A stretch of DNA of 64,000 nt from NCBI GenBank assembly GCA_019321725.1, contig CM033113.1, forward strand, positions 10,602,001-10,666,000, given 5' to 3'. Both the position numbers and the translations under genes were made by a program. The DNA comes from Paulownia fortunei (lineage: Eukaryota > Streptophyta > Magnoliopsida > Lamiales > Paulowniaceae). Position 1 is the first letter of the stretch. Each line of letters starts with the position of its first letter. The notes below the pieces were generated by a model. The model did no database searches. It had not been told where the DNA came from and worked only from the letters and a program-made list of their open reading frames with translations. Below are positions 13,456 to 26,400 of the stretch, piece by piece.

Positions 13456-13730
13456 TTTTTGGTGGCAGGGAATGTAGAAAAAACCTCGAGAAGGAATACC
13501 GATATTTTTAGTGATAGGGAAGACTTAAAAAACCCTAGGGAGAAAGATAGATATTTTTGGTGACAAAGAAGATTACGAAAATACTGGGAGGCAAGACTGA
13601 TCTTTTTGGTGACAGAGAATACTGCAAAAATCTCAGGAGGGAAGACTAATCCTTTGGTGAAGGGGAGACTACAAATATCTCAGAAGAGAAGACTGATATT
13701 TTTGGTGATGGGGAAGACTATCAAAGCCCC
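13456..13730 (+). repeat. 49-bp tandem repeat array, about 6 copies
   Basis: Units begin TTTTTGGTGACAGGGAAGACT and run through an A-rich stretch to GGGAGGCAAGACTGATA. Starts at about 13456, 13505, 13554, 13603, 13652 and 13699 give periods of 46-50 bases. Copies are diverged. The array lies inside the large LTR. Confidence 0.75.
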
Positions 13731-13734
13731 AAAG

Positions 13735-13910
13735 AATGGCTTGTCCCTTGGCGGGCGGACAACTAATTTTCTGTGACTTTGTTTATCCTTTGGCGGGCGG
13801 ATAACAATTTTTTCCCTCAACTTTGCTTATCCTTGGCGAGTGGAAGCTATTTTCTTGTAGCTTCACTTATCACCTGGTAGGATGATAATTAATTTCCTAT
13901 GACTGTGCTG
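13735..13910 (+). repeat. 42-43-bp tandem repeat array, about 4 copies
   Basis: The anchor TTATCCTTGGCGGGCGGA recurs at about 13748, 13790, 13833 and 13874, the last copy degraded to CACCTGGTAGGATGA. Each is followed by a T-rich spacer ending in GACTTTG or a variant. It abuts the 49-bp array within the same LTR. Confidence 0.7.
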
Positions 13911-16012
13911 GATAGATTGTTGTTTGTGGGAGGGTGTTGGGATTTGACTTTGGAAACTCTAGAGTGCAAAAACATAAGAATGACTTGGAATTGAGTGTGC
14001 ACACGATGTGCGAGAAATTACATTTGGAATGCATGTGCAAATGTATATGAGATAATGCTCAGAAGTTTGTATGAAAGGTGATGTTTGGACTTGTGAATTG
14101 GAATAAACCTCAATGTAGCGAGGGTCCTAAATTCGGGGATGGAGGCATGCAAGTCATGTGAATGGTGCATGATAGGAGTGATGGTACAATGCAATGACAA
14201 TTAGGATGTACTTGTATTCAAGAATACAAGCATGTAAATGGATGTTAATGCAGGTGGTGAAAAGATGAAATGCTTGAGTGTGGCAATTTGTATTCAAGTG
14301 TTTGTGAAAATGTCTAAATGGGTCGCACGTGTAGAAATGCCTATAAAAATATCTAAGGTAGAGAAATGCCTATAAAATAATTAAATGTACGATCATAATA
14401 TGTATGTTTGTCTACAATACCCTTATTAGGCCATGATGTGTGTGAAGTGATTGAAGAACCCTCTCAAGACCCGGAGTAAGAAAGTACAAAAATTACCAAA
14501 ATACCTAAATGGGCCAAAAAATATGTATGGAAATGACTATAGTGTCCTGGATGGGAAAGATGTATGAAAATGATCAAAGATGGCCATGGTATCCTTTTTA
14601 GGGCCAATATACCAAGAGTGTCTGTAATGTTTAAGATGCCTTTCTTATACTAAAAATGATCAAAGCACCCTTTAGGAGGCCTAAATGCATGATCGCATCT
14701 AGAAATCGACTTAATAAGATGGACAACATACCCTTCCATGGGTGGAATGACTATGTTTGGATGCCAATATTGTCCTAATTGTCTTGAAATGTAGTTTGGT
14801 TTTGGAAAAATGATAGAAAGGGGCTTTGGGGGCTAAAATGAAATTTATGTCCTTGAGTATGAAAATGATACCTAAAAATAGAAAATGTTCAAAAACTGTC
14901 CAAAGGTGTTTGGAAATGGTTAAAAATGGTCGTGAAAAGTCAAAAACACCCCCGGGGTGAAAATGACAAAAAAATTCTTAATGATGCAATAATTTGTAAA
15001 AATAGAAAAATATGTAGAACAATTATAATAATGCAGGGAATGCTGTAATATGCTTTAAAATGATGGCAAATGTGAAGCCAAAAAAAAACCCTTTAGAGGG
15101 AGCAAAATGCCATTTTTTATGAAATTTGGGAAAAATAGTAAAAATATGTGGAAAATATGAAAAAATCAAGAAAGTGCAAAGAATGCATTATAATGTCTGG
15201 AAAAACTGAAAAGTACAATTCAAATGGAAGAAAATGCCCCTATGTTGTGAAAAATGAGGAAAATGAAAAAATGGTATAAATATTATAGATGGCCTAAAAT
15301 GATGTTATGTAATGAGAAATGTATGAAATTACAATAATATGCATGTTTGAAATAATCATGAAAAATGCATAAAATAAATAAAATTGGGGATGTTTATGGA
15401 AATGGATGTTGAAGTCATACTGGCATCAAATATGTGCATGTGATGATCAATATCATCAACAAATCCCATTTCTCAACATATAACAATAGGTAAAATCCAC
15501 CACTTCAAGATCATAGTCCCTGGGACCATACTCCAACATGTTTGGGGAGAGAGAATTTAAAAAAAAAAAAAAATGTTTAACAATACTTACAAAAAGAGTG
15601 GACAAGTTCTTCAAATTCACCTCTTCTTCACGAAACAACGAACTCATTTTGTCTCCTTTCTTCAAGCTTGTACTCCTCTTGGAGTGTTGATGAAGATGTA
15701 TGTGGACTTGGTATGATTCTTGTGTGTATGGATAAAGAGGTATGTTTATAGGTGTATCCTTATACTCTATGAAGTATTTTGTATATGTTGTATGAAGAAT
15801 TTTCTAAGTCCTAAGTGTAGTCCCCTAAAGCGAAGAGAGTTTGCATGTACAAATGAGTGTGTATATACAACAATGATCCAATCAATTTGGCCCTTTCGAT
15901 TTTATATTGAGAGGGGGAATTTTCTATTAACCATTTTGTCACTGGATCTTCAATGGGTATATACAAACATTTTCTGATGTGAAAATCGAGGTGTCTAAAC
16001 AAATGTTGGCGA

Positions 16013-16794
16013 TTTTTATTAATTTAAGGAAAAAAGGGGCAAAATTTTAATATATAGTTTTGAAGTGTGATATCAATAATCTTAGGTTGATATTTGTCAC
16101 TACTACTTATTTATTGTCAAGTGATATGACGACACATTATAGGATATAATCTTGGATTTCTATGTTTAATCTTGTAGGAAAGAAGAAATCTCCATAAAAA
16201 TGAAGACTTGTGGACTGAATGACTATTCATTTGTTATATTTTTATGCAAATAGGGGGCCAAAAAACTTGAAATATATGAAGAAAAAAAAAAAACAAAATC
16301 AAATATTTCCCGTCATACACTTCTAAAAAATATATAAAATTAATGAAAATATAGTTGGAAATGTTGAAGGTGTAGGAACTATTTTGTGGCATCATAATTT
16401 TTGGGCTCATTAAAATTTTGCACAACTTTTGTAGCCCACACAACTTTTATTAATAAGGCACTATGGTTGGATAAAAAATGCAGAATATTTTTTACGAATA
16501 ATTACAATCTCTTCTCGAAATACACACAACGAATCAAAAACATGTCTTCTTATAAGAGATACAATACAACCTTCAAGAGAAGATACATTTTTTATAAGAA
16601 GTTGTAGTTCAACAATATGTTTGATTGCTTCGACAAAAAAATAAAAAAATAAAAAAATTGATTGCTGGCATTTTAGTAACCATTTGCACTTATAAAACAA
16701 ATTTCTTATCTCAAATCTTTTGTTTCACTATTTATCTCCATGGCTCAAATTTTTCCCCTCTCTAGCTCAAATTTTATTTCATTATTTATGGGAT
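16013..16794. other. AT-rich sequence after the LTR, nothing recognised
   Basis: No polyprotein sequence follows the primer-binding-like site at 16006. The open frames here are short and composition-driven. The internal domain of the retroelement appears deleted. Confidence 0.5.
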
Positions 16795-17400
16795 CGAACC
16801 CTAATTAGTTAAATACGAGATTGAAAAAATTCGGTATTTAATACGTACAAATATATTATAATATTTTATTAAAAGTTACCGTGAAAAAATTGACAAAAAA
16901 TATGAAAGTGGTTAATATATGGATTTATAGACAAACAGATAAAATACGAATATAAAATAATTATTCGAGAGTAAAAGTACGGCTTATTCTGATATTATTT
17001 TTATATGAATGGTGTTTTTACTTAACTTTCAATTGAATAAAAAATATTTTATAAGTATTTTATATTATTTAATTTATAATTGTACGAATTTAAAGATAAA
17101 TATTTGATAACAAAAATATATATTCATAGAATTTTTATTTTTTATTTATATGATATTATGTTAATATTTACAAATAACTTTTTGAATAATTTTTAGATTA
17201 TATTTAAATATTATAAATATTTATTGAAATAGAGTATTATTCATCAAGTATTTTATGAATAAATATAATATGAATATTAAACGTTTCACTTCAAGTATTA
17301 CACGACGATTTAGAATGTGTAGGGAAACGAATATATTTTTAAATTATTTGTATGTATATATTATATGAGTATAATACGCATTTTAACTATCAGAGATTCA
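16795..17400 (+). repeat. Dispersed AT-rich repeat of about 600 bp, copy 1
   Basis: It is collinear with 46070-46700. Shared blocks include ATATTTAATA.GTA.GAATATATT, ATATGGATTTATA, AAAATACGAATATAAAA, GATATTATTTTTATATG, TCAAGTATTA..CGA and TATATAA(G)TATAATA. The class is unknown: it has no terminal repeat that I can see and no coding sequence. Confidence 0.6.
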
Positions 17401-18899
17401 AATAATATTTATTTTTTGTTTCTGGTCCTTTCTCCTTTTTGGTTTGCTAGCCAACACCAAATGATTTACGTTGCTTTGGTTGAGTCATTGTAATACATGC
17501 TACATTTAATACATGGTACATTGGGCACATGAATTTTAATTAAGTATCATATTTTGTAAAAAATTGGAGATTTGAAGGATAAATGTTACACACAGTATAC
17601 ATACACTGGGCGCAACATCTACAAAACCGATTGAACTTTCTTTTCTTTCATTTGGCTGATTTTTGAACTTCTCCCTCGATCAATGGTTCTGTGGGACTTA
17701 AAAGGGTGTTTGGAAACCCATTTCAAATGAATTTTTAAATATAAAAATTTATTTGTAAAAATGTTATATGTTTGATAATTATTTTTTAATAAACTTGTAG
17801 AATGAGTTGTTTTTTCAAAAAATTATTTTAAAAAAATACAAATTTATGATTTTTGAATTTTTTATTTTTATTTTTTTACATTTCTACTAAATCGGATGAG
17901 TATTAAAGTGCATTTTCTTCCAATGCTTCACAACACTTGTAAGTACTATTTTAAAAAAAGTTCATCTTTCCATTCCTAAAGTGCTCCAGCATGCACTTAA
18001 TTGCTCTCTTTTTGTTCTCAATTGGACTTTTGCTAGGCTTTTTCCTTGCTCAATTTGTAGACTCCATCCTCATAAAGTTGCTTAAGGCGCAGCACAACTT
18101 TTATAGTGATAAAGATTATCTTTATGACTTTGTCAATTCATTATCTCTAATATGTACACCTCATAATGATCTTGGCCATTATTAACTGACTTTTAAGAAA
18201 GTGAAAAGGCTCTTGGAATGTTGAAATAATGGGGTTTTAACACAAGACTCTTTATTCCACTAATTAGATTTCTTACTAGTGAAAATATTGGATATTCTCA
18301 TGGTCTATAATTCCCCAATTTCAGGATATTAAATATTTAATCAAAATGCCAAAGATAATGAACAATTATTACGATATAAAAAATGAATATTTAACAAAAA
18401 TCATATCTGTGCTAACATTGATTGCCATCAAATATCATATATCCTTAGATAAGTAAAAAATTTTACAAGTGTTTTTTTTTTGCCTTCTAAAAATGTGATG
18501 AAATTGGGCTAAATATCATGCTCTCATGAAAAAGCATAGTTATCAGCCCAATTGAAAGTATGGATAGGCCCAGATAGTTCCCTTTTGCCCAATCAACGAA
18601 TGTACATGAGAAAAGAGTTTCAGATTTTCAGTTATATAATTTAATTTTACCTAGTCCACAATTTTCAATTGACAAACTATAAAGCCAGCGTATAGCAGTA
18701 GAAAGGAAAACATATGGCTACATATGGTTATTCTTGAATTTATTTATTGATTCTTTTAGAAGAATAGTCAAATAAATTTTATTTATTATGTCCAAATTCA
18801 AAATTATTAAATACAACATTATTCATCACATCAATTATATCAATAACTAGCACAAAATTAATATAAGCATGTAATTGTTGATATTTTTGTTTATCTTAT
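17401..18899. other. AT-rich intergenic sequence, nothing recognised
   Basis: No supported gene. An open stretch at about 17991-18185 gives a hydrophobic 64-residue peptide, but it has no recognised family or splice context. Confidence 0.45.
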
Positions 18900-19215
18900 T
18901 CTATAATATTAGGGTTATTGCGTTAACTTTCCTTTTTAAAATAACTAAATTATCAATTTCCCCCTCATTCTTTCATAATTATAAAAACGTTGCTTCTTAA
19001 TTTACCATGTTTATCAAACTTCCTCTACTATTAAGGTTGTGAACGGAAAATGATGACATTAGCAAATAAATTAGTGAGCTTTCTATTTTGCCCATACAAA
19101 GTATTATTATATTTTGCTGACAAAAGTACATTTGGTAAGATTTAAAACTTATAGAGGGTGTAAATGTGGTAGTTGTATACATAAAGGGGGAAAAATATAA
19201 TAAAACACTAACCCA
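18900..19215. repeat. Possible short inverted-repeat (MITE-like) unit
   Basis: The left part (TTTCCCCCTCATTC, CTTCCTCTACTATTAA) and the reverse complement of the right part (TTTCCCCCTTTATG, ACACCCTCTATAAG) resemble each other over about 100 bases around a short centre. The pairing is imperfect and no target duplication was fixed. Confidence 0.3.
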
Positions 19216-19567
19216 AAATTATAATGGTTGGATGGAGAAAATTAGTCGTTTTTTAGACTAAAATCAGCTATTGTGGCTATTTTTTTATCCACCCAAATAT
19301 ATGATAGACTAACAATTATTCAGCACTTGTTAAAAAAAAAAAAATATTTAAGTACTTTTTCTAGTGCTGCTAAGATTGAAATATGAGATAAATAAAGTGG
19401 CTTAAAAAGTTAATTATACTTTACATAGAAAATTAAATTTTCTCTTTATATTTATTTTCTTTTCCTTTCCTTTCATTTTTTCTTTACTTTTCTATTTTCT
19501 TTATTTGAATTCTTTTTCCTTTTCCTATCATTACTTTTCTTTTTATCACCAGGGTGGAAACAGGGAA

Positions 19568-20340
19568 CACTATAAAAAAAGATGATTATTAATGACAATA
19601 AGTTAAGTGATAATGTGAAAGATATCACTGATGTCATGTTTTCTGATAGAAAATTTTATTTTGTCACTAATTATAACTTTAATTGATAATAACTTTTGTT
19701 TGGGCACAAAATAGTTTAATAGTGACAAAAATTACGCTTTTGACTTATTATTATTGATAATTAACGTATCAATGAAACAATATGGTGATAACAAAAGCTA
19801 TCACTAGTGATTTATAATAATATTTTTATTGACATTATTAAACAAATAAAACTAATTATGATGACAAAATAAAAAAATTTCTCACTTACTATATATAATT
19901 AATTGCAACTTTTATATTGTCATTAATTTTTATTTTTCTTTTCTTATAGAAGAAGAAAAAGGAGGGAGGGGATGGCAACAAGTGCGGAGAATGGGAGGAC
20001 GGGGTGGGCAGCAAAGGTGAGAGAACAACCGCGGTGAAAGAGTGACGGAGGGAAGAAATGAGGGGGAGACTGCGGGTTAGAAAGGTTGGACAGCAGAGAG
20101 GACACACGAGGAGGGGAAGAGAGAGGAAGGAGGCAGTGGAGGAAGGGAGAGAGAAGAGAGAGCGGCGAGAAAAGGAAGGAGAGAGAGAAGGGAAAGAGGA
20201 GAGAGAAGGAGAGGGGTAGTGTTGGGAAGAAAGAGAGAAGGACGATTGCAATGGCAATGGGGAGAGAGAGAGAAGGGATGTATGAGAGAGAAAGGGAGAC
20301 AGATAGAAGATGGGATAGCAGGGGAAGGGAGGAGGGATTG
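19568..20340 (+). mobile_element. Truncated CACTA (En/Spm-like) terminus with purine-rich block
   Basis: CACTATAAAAAAAGATGATT (19568) fits the CACTA terminal consensus. The next 280 bases carry many short direct and inverted GTGATAA / GTCACTA / AGTGACAAAA motifs, the subterminal repeats typical of this superfamily. From about 19949 to 20340 the top strand becomes strongly purine-rich (GGAGAGAGAGG-type, few pyrimidines). I found no matching inverted terminus (..TATAGTG) to the right, so the element is truncated or its other end has decayed. No transposase was found. Confidence 0.5.
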
Positions 20341-21549
20341 AGTTGGCTTATAGTTTCACAAGGTTTTGGACATTTTTAAATTGTATCAAATTGTAATGGA
20401 ATCTATTCAAAGAGTTCAATTCTAACATTCAAATATTTTTCATATATTTAGGGGGTCAAAATGAATCATTTAATAAATTAATAATTTATTTATTTTTTTA
20501 ATTTGAGGATAAAATGATCAATTTATGACTCCCCGTTTGTTTTTTTTTTTTTTGTTTTTTTAACAAAGTATTTAGAGGAAACTTAAAGAGGAAAAGAATT
20601 GATAATTTAACTACTATAAAGAAAAAATAAGTATAATTAACCCTTAATGTAATGATAGCCTGTTCTGAATAGTAGCATTTGCCTTAAATTATTATCTGAG
20701 CGTTTAGTTAGTTGAACTTGAGACTGAACTACAATTTTAAGAACCCAACTTATCATTAAAACTAATAACATACTTATTGTTTTTATCCATATTTAAATAT
20801 CTAGTCGTCTACAGCACAAAATCAAACTATCTACTTTTTTTATTACATTGAACAATTTTGCTATTAAAAAACATTCATATTACAGTATTTTATGCTATGT
20901 ATTATTATCAGATATATTTTTCCAAAAAACAACTAAGTTATTTTATATCACATTCACAAATATAATTGGACATATTTCAATTTTAATCCAGCCAAGCATT
21001 TAGGCTCAAAATCCTCAAGTCACTTAACAGGTTCACGCGATTCAAAGATATCAAATACTAGACTAACAAGAAACATACGAGTCTCAAATTATATTGAACT
21101 TTTTATTTTCTAATTTTTAGTTAGCAATTATTATCATTAGAAATACTTACTAACTTAAGCGTTGGAAGTGATTTTTTAGGATAATTCCAAAGTTTTTACT
21201 GTTCATGTCACAAATAGGGAATCTATTTCAAGGACTAACTTATAAGTAGGGAATGAGGGATTGCTTGTAAGCAGAAATTGGTTGTAGGAGATCCATTTTT
21301 AAAAAAGAGTTCACTTCAATACGAGGGATATTCATCCACCTGAAGGTAAGGAGTATTTATATATATATATTAATAATTAAATTGAGTCGATCAACATAAT
21401 AGAGTTGCCAACATGATATTCAATTTTGGACATAAGGAGTATAAAAAAAAACTCTTTGTTTTATATTGAAGTGAGAACAATTTAATTTCAATGAGATAGT
21501 TTTAATAAATTAAATAAATAAAATATATTTTTTATTGCTTCGATAAAGT
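20341..21549. other. AT-rich intergenic sequence, nothing recognised
   Basis: No supported gene. Homopolymer T runs lie near 20539-20560 and a short (TA)n run at about 21358-21371. Confidence 0.45.
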
Positions 21550-23453
21550 TAGAGGTGATCATAGGTTAGGTCGAAATCGGACCTATCTGTAATCGACCTT
21601 TGGTCAACGGTTCAAAAATTATTGACCACGAGTTAACGGGTTCAACACACGTAACTTTGAACTCGTTAACTGACCCATGGGTTCATTGGTCGGTTATGGA
21701 TTGTGGGTAACCCGACCTGACGATTTTTTTTTTTTGTGATTTTTTTTGAATTATTTTTTTGCATTTTTTTCTATAAAAACGCCTTCACTTCTTTATTTGT
21801 TTCACATTTCTACATCATCAACTCTCAATTTTCTTATTTTCAACTATCAATTATTCATTCTTCAATTATGTATTATATATTATTTCAATTGTTTCATTAA
21901 ATTATTTTTTATATTTTATTTCCTTCATCTTCAATTATTCATTATTCATTCTATATTTTTTAAAACTTCAACTTCAACTACATACTAATTGTGAATAATC
22001 TTAAGGTTGACCCAAACCCCAAAAGCATCAAACCATAAATCATTTGCTTGGCCCAAAACTATTTTAACCTCATATAAATTAAAAATAATTTCTATATTCT
22101 CAACTATCAATTCTCTAATTTTCTACTATCAATTATTCATTCTTCAATTTTATATTTTATATTATTTTAATTATTTTATTAAATTATTTTTTATATTTCA
22201 TTTCTTTCATCTTCAATTATTCATTATTCATTATTTATTCCATATTAATAAGACCAAAAGAATTTGAACTACATATTAGTGGTGAATAATCTTAAGGTTG
22301 GCTCAAGCCGCCCAAAGCATCGAACCATAAATTATGTGTTTGACCTAAAATTATTTTAATTCCACATAAATAAAAAACGTTTCTATATTCTCAACTCTTA
22401 ATTTTTTAATTTTCAACTGTCAATTCTTTAATTCTCTACTATCAATTATTCATTCTTTAATTCTATATTCTATAATATTTCAATTATTACATTAAATTAT
22501 TTTACATATTTCATTTCTTTCATCTTCAATTACTCATTCTTCATTCTATATTTTTTAAAACTTCAACTTGAACTACATATTAGTGGTAAATAATCTTAAG
22601 GTTGGCTCAAGTTCGAAAGCATCTAACCATAAATTATTTGTTTGACCCAAGAATATTTTAACGCTGTGTAAATCAAAAATAATTTCTACATTATCAATTC
22701 TCAATTTTCTAATTTTTAAATATCAATTCTCTACTATTAATTATTAATTATTTAATTTTATATTCTGTATTATTTTAATTGTTTCATTAAATCATTTTTC
22801 ATAGTTTATTTCTTCATTTTCAATTATTCATTATTCATTATTTATTTTATATTCTATATTAATAAGACTAAAAGAACTTGAACTACATATTAACGGTGAA
22901 TAATCTTAAGGTTGGCTCAAACCCCAAAGCATCAAACCATAAATCATATGTTTGGCCCAAAATTATTTTAATTCCACATAAATTAACAGTAGTTCTACAT
23001 TTTCAACTCTCAATTTTTTAATTTTTAACTATCAATTCTCTCATTCTTTACTATCAATTATTCATTTTTCAATTCTATATTCTATTTTATTTCAATTGTT
23101 TCATTAAATCATTTTTCATATTTCATTTCCTTCATCTTCAATTATTCATTTTTTATTCTATATTTTTTAAAATTTCAACTTGAGCATTTTTTTAAATATT
23201 ATAATTAAAATATTTGATAATTTAAATTTTTGCTAATATTTTTTTTTCAAATTTAAGTTTAAAAATTTTTAAAATTTAAAAAAAATAAAAAATTTAAGGG
23301 TCGAAATCGGATCGAAAATTTATGGTTCACCGTAATTGGAACTGACCCGTCGGTTCTGGAACTCGAACCATAACCGACCTTGCCACCGGTTACGATTAAT
23401 AGTTGGAAAATTCCGATTCTTAAAATCGATAATTTTTGAACCATAATTGGCTA
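21550..23453. mobile_element. Non-autonomous hAT-type element carrying internal tandem repeats
   Basis: The left end TAGAGGTGATCATAGGTT (21550) is close to the left end of the 10729 element (TAGACCCGACCATAGGTT). The right end, read backwards from 23453, is TAGCCAATTATGGTTC. Both ends carry GGTCGAAATCGGA / CCGACC / GGTTC subterminal motifs, and the right 180 bases strongly resemble 11570-11750. The interior has no transposase but holds several copies of a roughly 300-bp unit. No 8-bp target duplication was recognised, so the exact ends may be off by a few bases. Confidence 0.6.
21820..23160 (+). repeat. About 300-bp tandem repeat, 4 to 5 copies, inside the hAT-type element
   Basis: The anchor AATCTTAAGGTTG occurs at about 21997, 22288, 22592 and 22902 (spacings 291, 304, 310). 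Each unit has a T-rich part (TCAACTATCAATTATTCATTC...) and the same linker (GTGAATAATCTTAAGGTTG, CCAAAGCATC, ACCATAAAT, TTTGGCCCAAAA). The final unit is partial. Open frames inside are composition artefacts rich in Phe, Ile, Leu and Tyr. Confidence 0.75.
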
Positions 23454-26400
23454 ATATCATTTATTTTTAACATAATTTTTGCCCCTAGGAGATACTAATA
23501 ATAAAGTGAAAAAGTGTTTTCTAATCCCGTGATCCTCATCTTCTTATCATGAATTTCTTGTGAATTATGAGTAGTTAATCTGCAGTTTTCACACGTGACC
23601 TTTGGTCCTTCATCTTTTCATAGCCAAAAAATGTGACTGCCATTTGTACATAAGCATCACGATATTGAAATTTTGAACTACTATATTATAACATGTTCAT
23701 AAGTATCTCAATTCTTCGAGATTGACCATAATCTACCACAAAATATGAATGTGACGACTTTACCTTTTTATATATAGTTAAAATATGATTAAAAAATATT
23801 TAGGTGAGTGCTTACGCGTTAATTCAAATGATTAAATTTTATCACGTGCATTTCGTGCTTCTTTATATAGCTTCGATTAAATTAAGAAAAATGCTTTCCT
23901 CGACCTTGATTTGGCAAAAGAAAATTTAAAATACAAAGTATTTTTTTGGGTAATTTGTTTTTTATCTGACAACTGGATGGACCTTTATGGATCAGTTTGT
24001 GTGTATTTGACTAATTAGCCTCATTAAAAATAGATGATCCACAAGATTGTCTAAAATTACAAATAATGATGTAGAGTGAATTGTTTTAATTCTTATTTAA
24101 CTGATGAAGAGTCAGCACAATTACGAAGGTATAGAGATGGAAATAAAGCGAGATAGTCGAAATTGAGATCTGTCATAATAAATTTTTTGAAGATTCTTCC
24201 CAATTTTATAGAATTCGGATTATACTGTTAGACCCGCTTTATAATTTTAAAAGTATTAATATATATATATATATATAATAGTACCACTAAAATTATATAA
24301 AAAGTTTATTTTTAAAAATAATAATACATAAATACAAATAAATCAAAAAATAAATAAAAAAGATTAAACAGGGGGTTTGGGATGAGACTGGTTTGAAAAT
24401 AAAAAATCAAACACATACCAAATTCATTTATAACTTTAATATACCACCCCAAATGAGGACAAGTTCAGGATATATTTGAATTTGGACTCACTCTATTGTC
24501 ATTTTCTAAAAATATATCCAGTGATATTATTTGATTAAATAATTTAATTTTATTTATAATCAATTATATCTTAATCTCTAATATGTTCGATGTGAAGAAG
24601 TAGCGAAATCTATAATTTAATTATATTTAACAAAATGAATCATTTCAAACATTGTTCAGAAATTTTTCAAGTGGATGTTAAGTATGTATTTTGGATTTTT
24701 TATTTTATATTTGTTGGAGCATAATAGCTGTAGTTCTATTAAATTGACAAAAAAAAATGTATTAAATAAACATGCAAATTGTTTCCTTTCTTAACAATCG
24801 TAGAAATATGTTTGAGATTTCTTGCTAATTTGTCATTCAATAAAGAAATAAGAAATGATACCAAACAACATTTTAAATAACTTTGTTTGTCATTTTTTTT
24901 TCCAACTATAATTAATTCAGAAAGTTACAAATTTTTTTACCCCTTTTATTTAAATTAATATTTTGAGTACTATTTTAGTATTCTTTTTCCTGAAAAAAAC
25001 AAATAGTGGGGCAACAATGTGGGACATTTTTTAGTTAGAATTGTTAAGTCTTGCCTCAGGCGTGGATCTTACGAAAATATGTGCAAATTGATTCTTCAAC
25101 TTCACTCATAAAATTGGGCCAGACCACTCGGACCCATGCCAATTATTAGCACCAGAAGAATCGAGGATCTAGTAGGAATTTACTAGAAAGCCCTTGTAAT
25201 AATTAGGATTTGGGAATAATGTATTAGTTCATATATTAGTTTCGAATAATTATTTCAAAGTGACATAATTTTATAGATTTTCTTTTTTTTTTCTTTATTT
25301 TACTTTCAGCGATGATTATTCTTTTTATTTTATTTCTTTGTTAATATCAACATTGGCTATTTGTTTTCGACATAATGATTTATTCCTTAAGTCGATCATT
25401 ATATTTTGTTTTTTCATTTTCTCTGATGTGTTATTATGTTAAAAATGAAAAATGATATAGAGCATTACAATAGTATCAACCAACATTTTTTAATTTTTTT
25501 AATTAAAACCATGTTGCCAAGCAAACATTGAAACATTCTATACAATTTAAGTAAAAATAATAAACACTAAATAAAATCCAATTTATTTATTTATTTATTT
25601 TTGCATCAGTACAGTATTGAAAAGTTAGTAATTGCATGCTTTCATCATGTATGCCATCACCTTCCAAAATCCTATTTTCAAAAGCATTTGTTCAAACTAT
25701 TTTACATTTGAAATTCAGTCTTTTCAACTCGATTAGATCGCATAATCTTTATTTAGGAATGGTCTACTCTGACTTCGTTCTAATAATTTAAGAGTGAGAA
25801 TTTTACTCCATTACATTCTAAATATTTTTAATTTGTACTTTAAAAAAAAATTCTTATAATGTTATGTTATGATTTTTTTTTATGAAAATCTATTATTGGT
25901 GATTTGTTAATGAGAAACGATGCTCAAAAAGTGAGAAAAAAAAATAGATACAATAAAATAATATGTTGTGATGACTGAAGTAATGAAAAGTTCTAAAGTT
26001 TAGCAAGAAAGAAGATAGAGAGTCTACAAAGTGCAAAAATTGTAAATTAAAATGATGAAAGTGCCAAAAAGATATTTTTTTCATAATCTAAACCATTTTA
26101 AGCCTATTTAAAAACAATAATAAATAGTATCATTTAACTGATTTTGTTAAATTAAATAATACCAAAATATAATTTAAAATATAATAGTTAATTATTCAAA
26201 AATATATATTATGTTAATCATCTTAATTGTATTTATTTTTAATACTATGTTTAAGACACTCCCACTGGCATATACACGGGAAATTGCTCCCGCATTATGC
26301 GGCTTAAGGTCGGACAATATAAAATCCCTCTAAAAGACCAAAGAGAAAAAAAAAATCAAAGCCTGCAGCATAAAATATTACCACCACAACAAGAAAACAT

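Larger units (their letters stand above)
9549..16001 (+). mobile_element. Large Ogre/Tat-like Ty3-gypsy LTR, probably the 5' LTR with the interior deleted
   Basis: A putative start TGTATACCC (9549) is followed by GAGTCGCCACTTGG (9620-9633), a phrase typical of Ogre/Tat-type LTRs. After the hAT insertion the LTR resumes with the familiar order CAAAGTTACTACGTGTGAAGG and TTAGGCACACCC (about 13095-13125). Two tandem-repeat arrays follow (13456-13910), then about 1 kb of degenerate AAAATG-rich repeats (14460-15440). It ends in AAAATCGAGGTGTCTAAACA (to 16001). Directly after it, TTGGCGA (16006-16012) matches the start of the tRNA-Arg-type primer-binding site used by this group. No gag or pol follows, so the interior was lost. 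The 5' boundary is the weak point. Two nested hAT insertions account for about 3.2 kb of the length. Confidence 0.5.

Noticed and set aside
13456..13910. CRISPR-like look of regularly spaced repeats
   Set aside because: The units are head-to-tail diverged copies without unique spacers, inside a plant LTR.
20086..20379. 97-residue Arg/Glu/Gly-rich open frame, and a 122-residue Ser/Pro/Leu-rich frame on the other strand
   Set aside because: Both are products of the purine-rich tract. They show no domain, no splice context and no codon bias.
21746..22267. Two 80-86 residue Phe/Ile/Leu-rich frames resembling membrane proteins
   Set aside because: They are translations of the T-rich 300-bp tandem repeat. 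Hydrophobicity is a composition effect.
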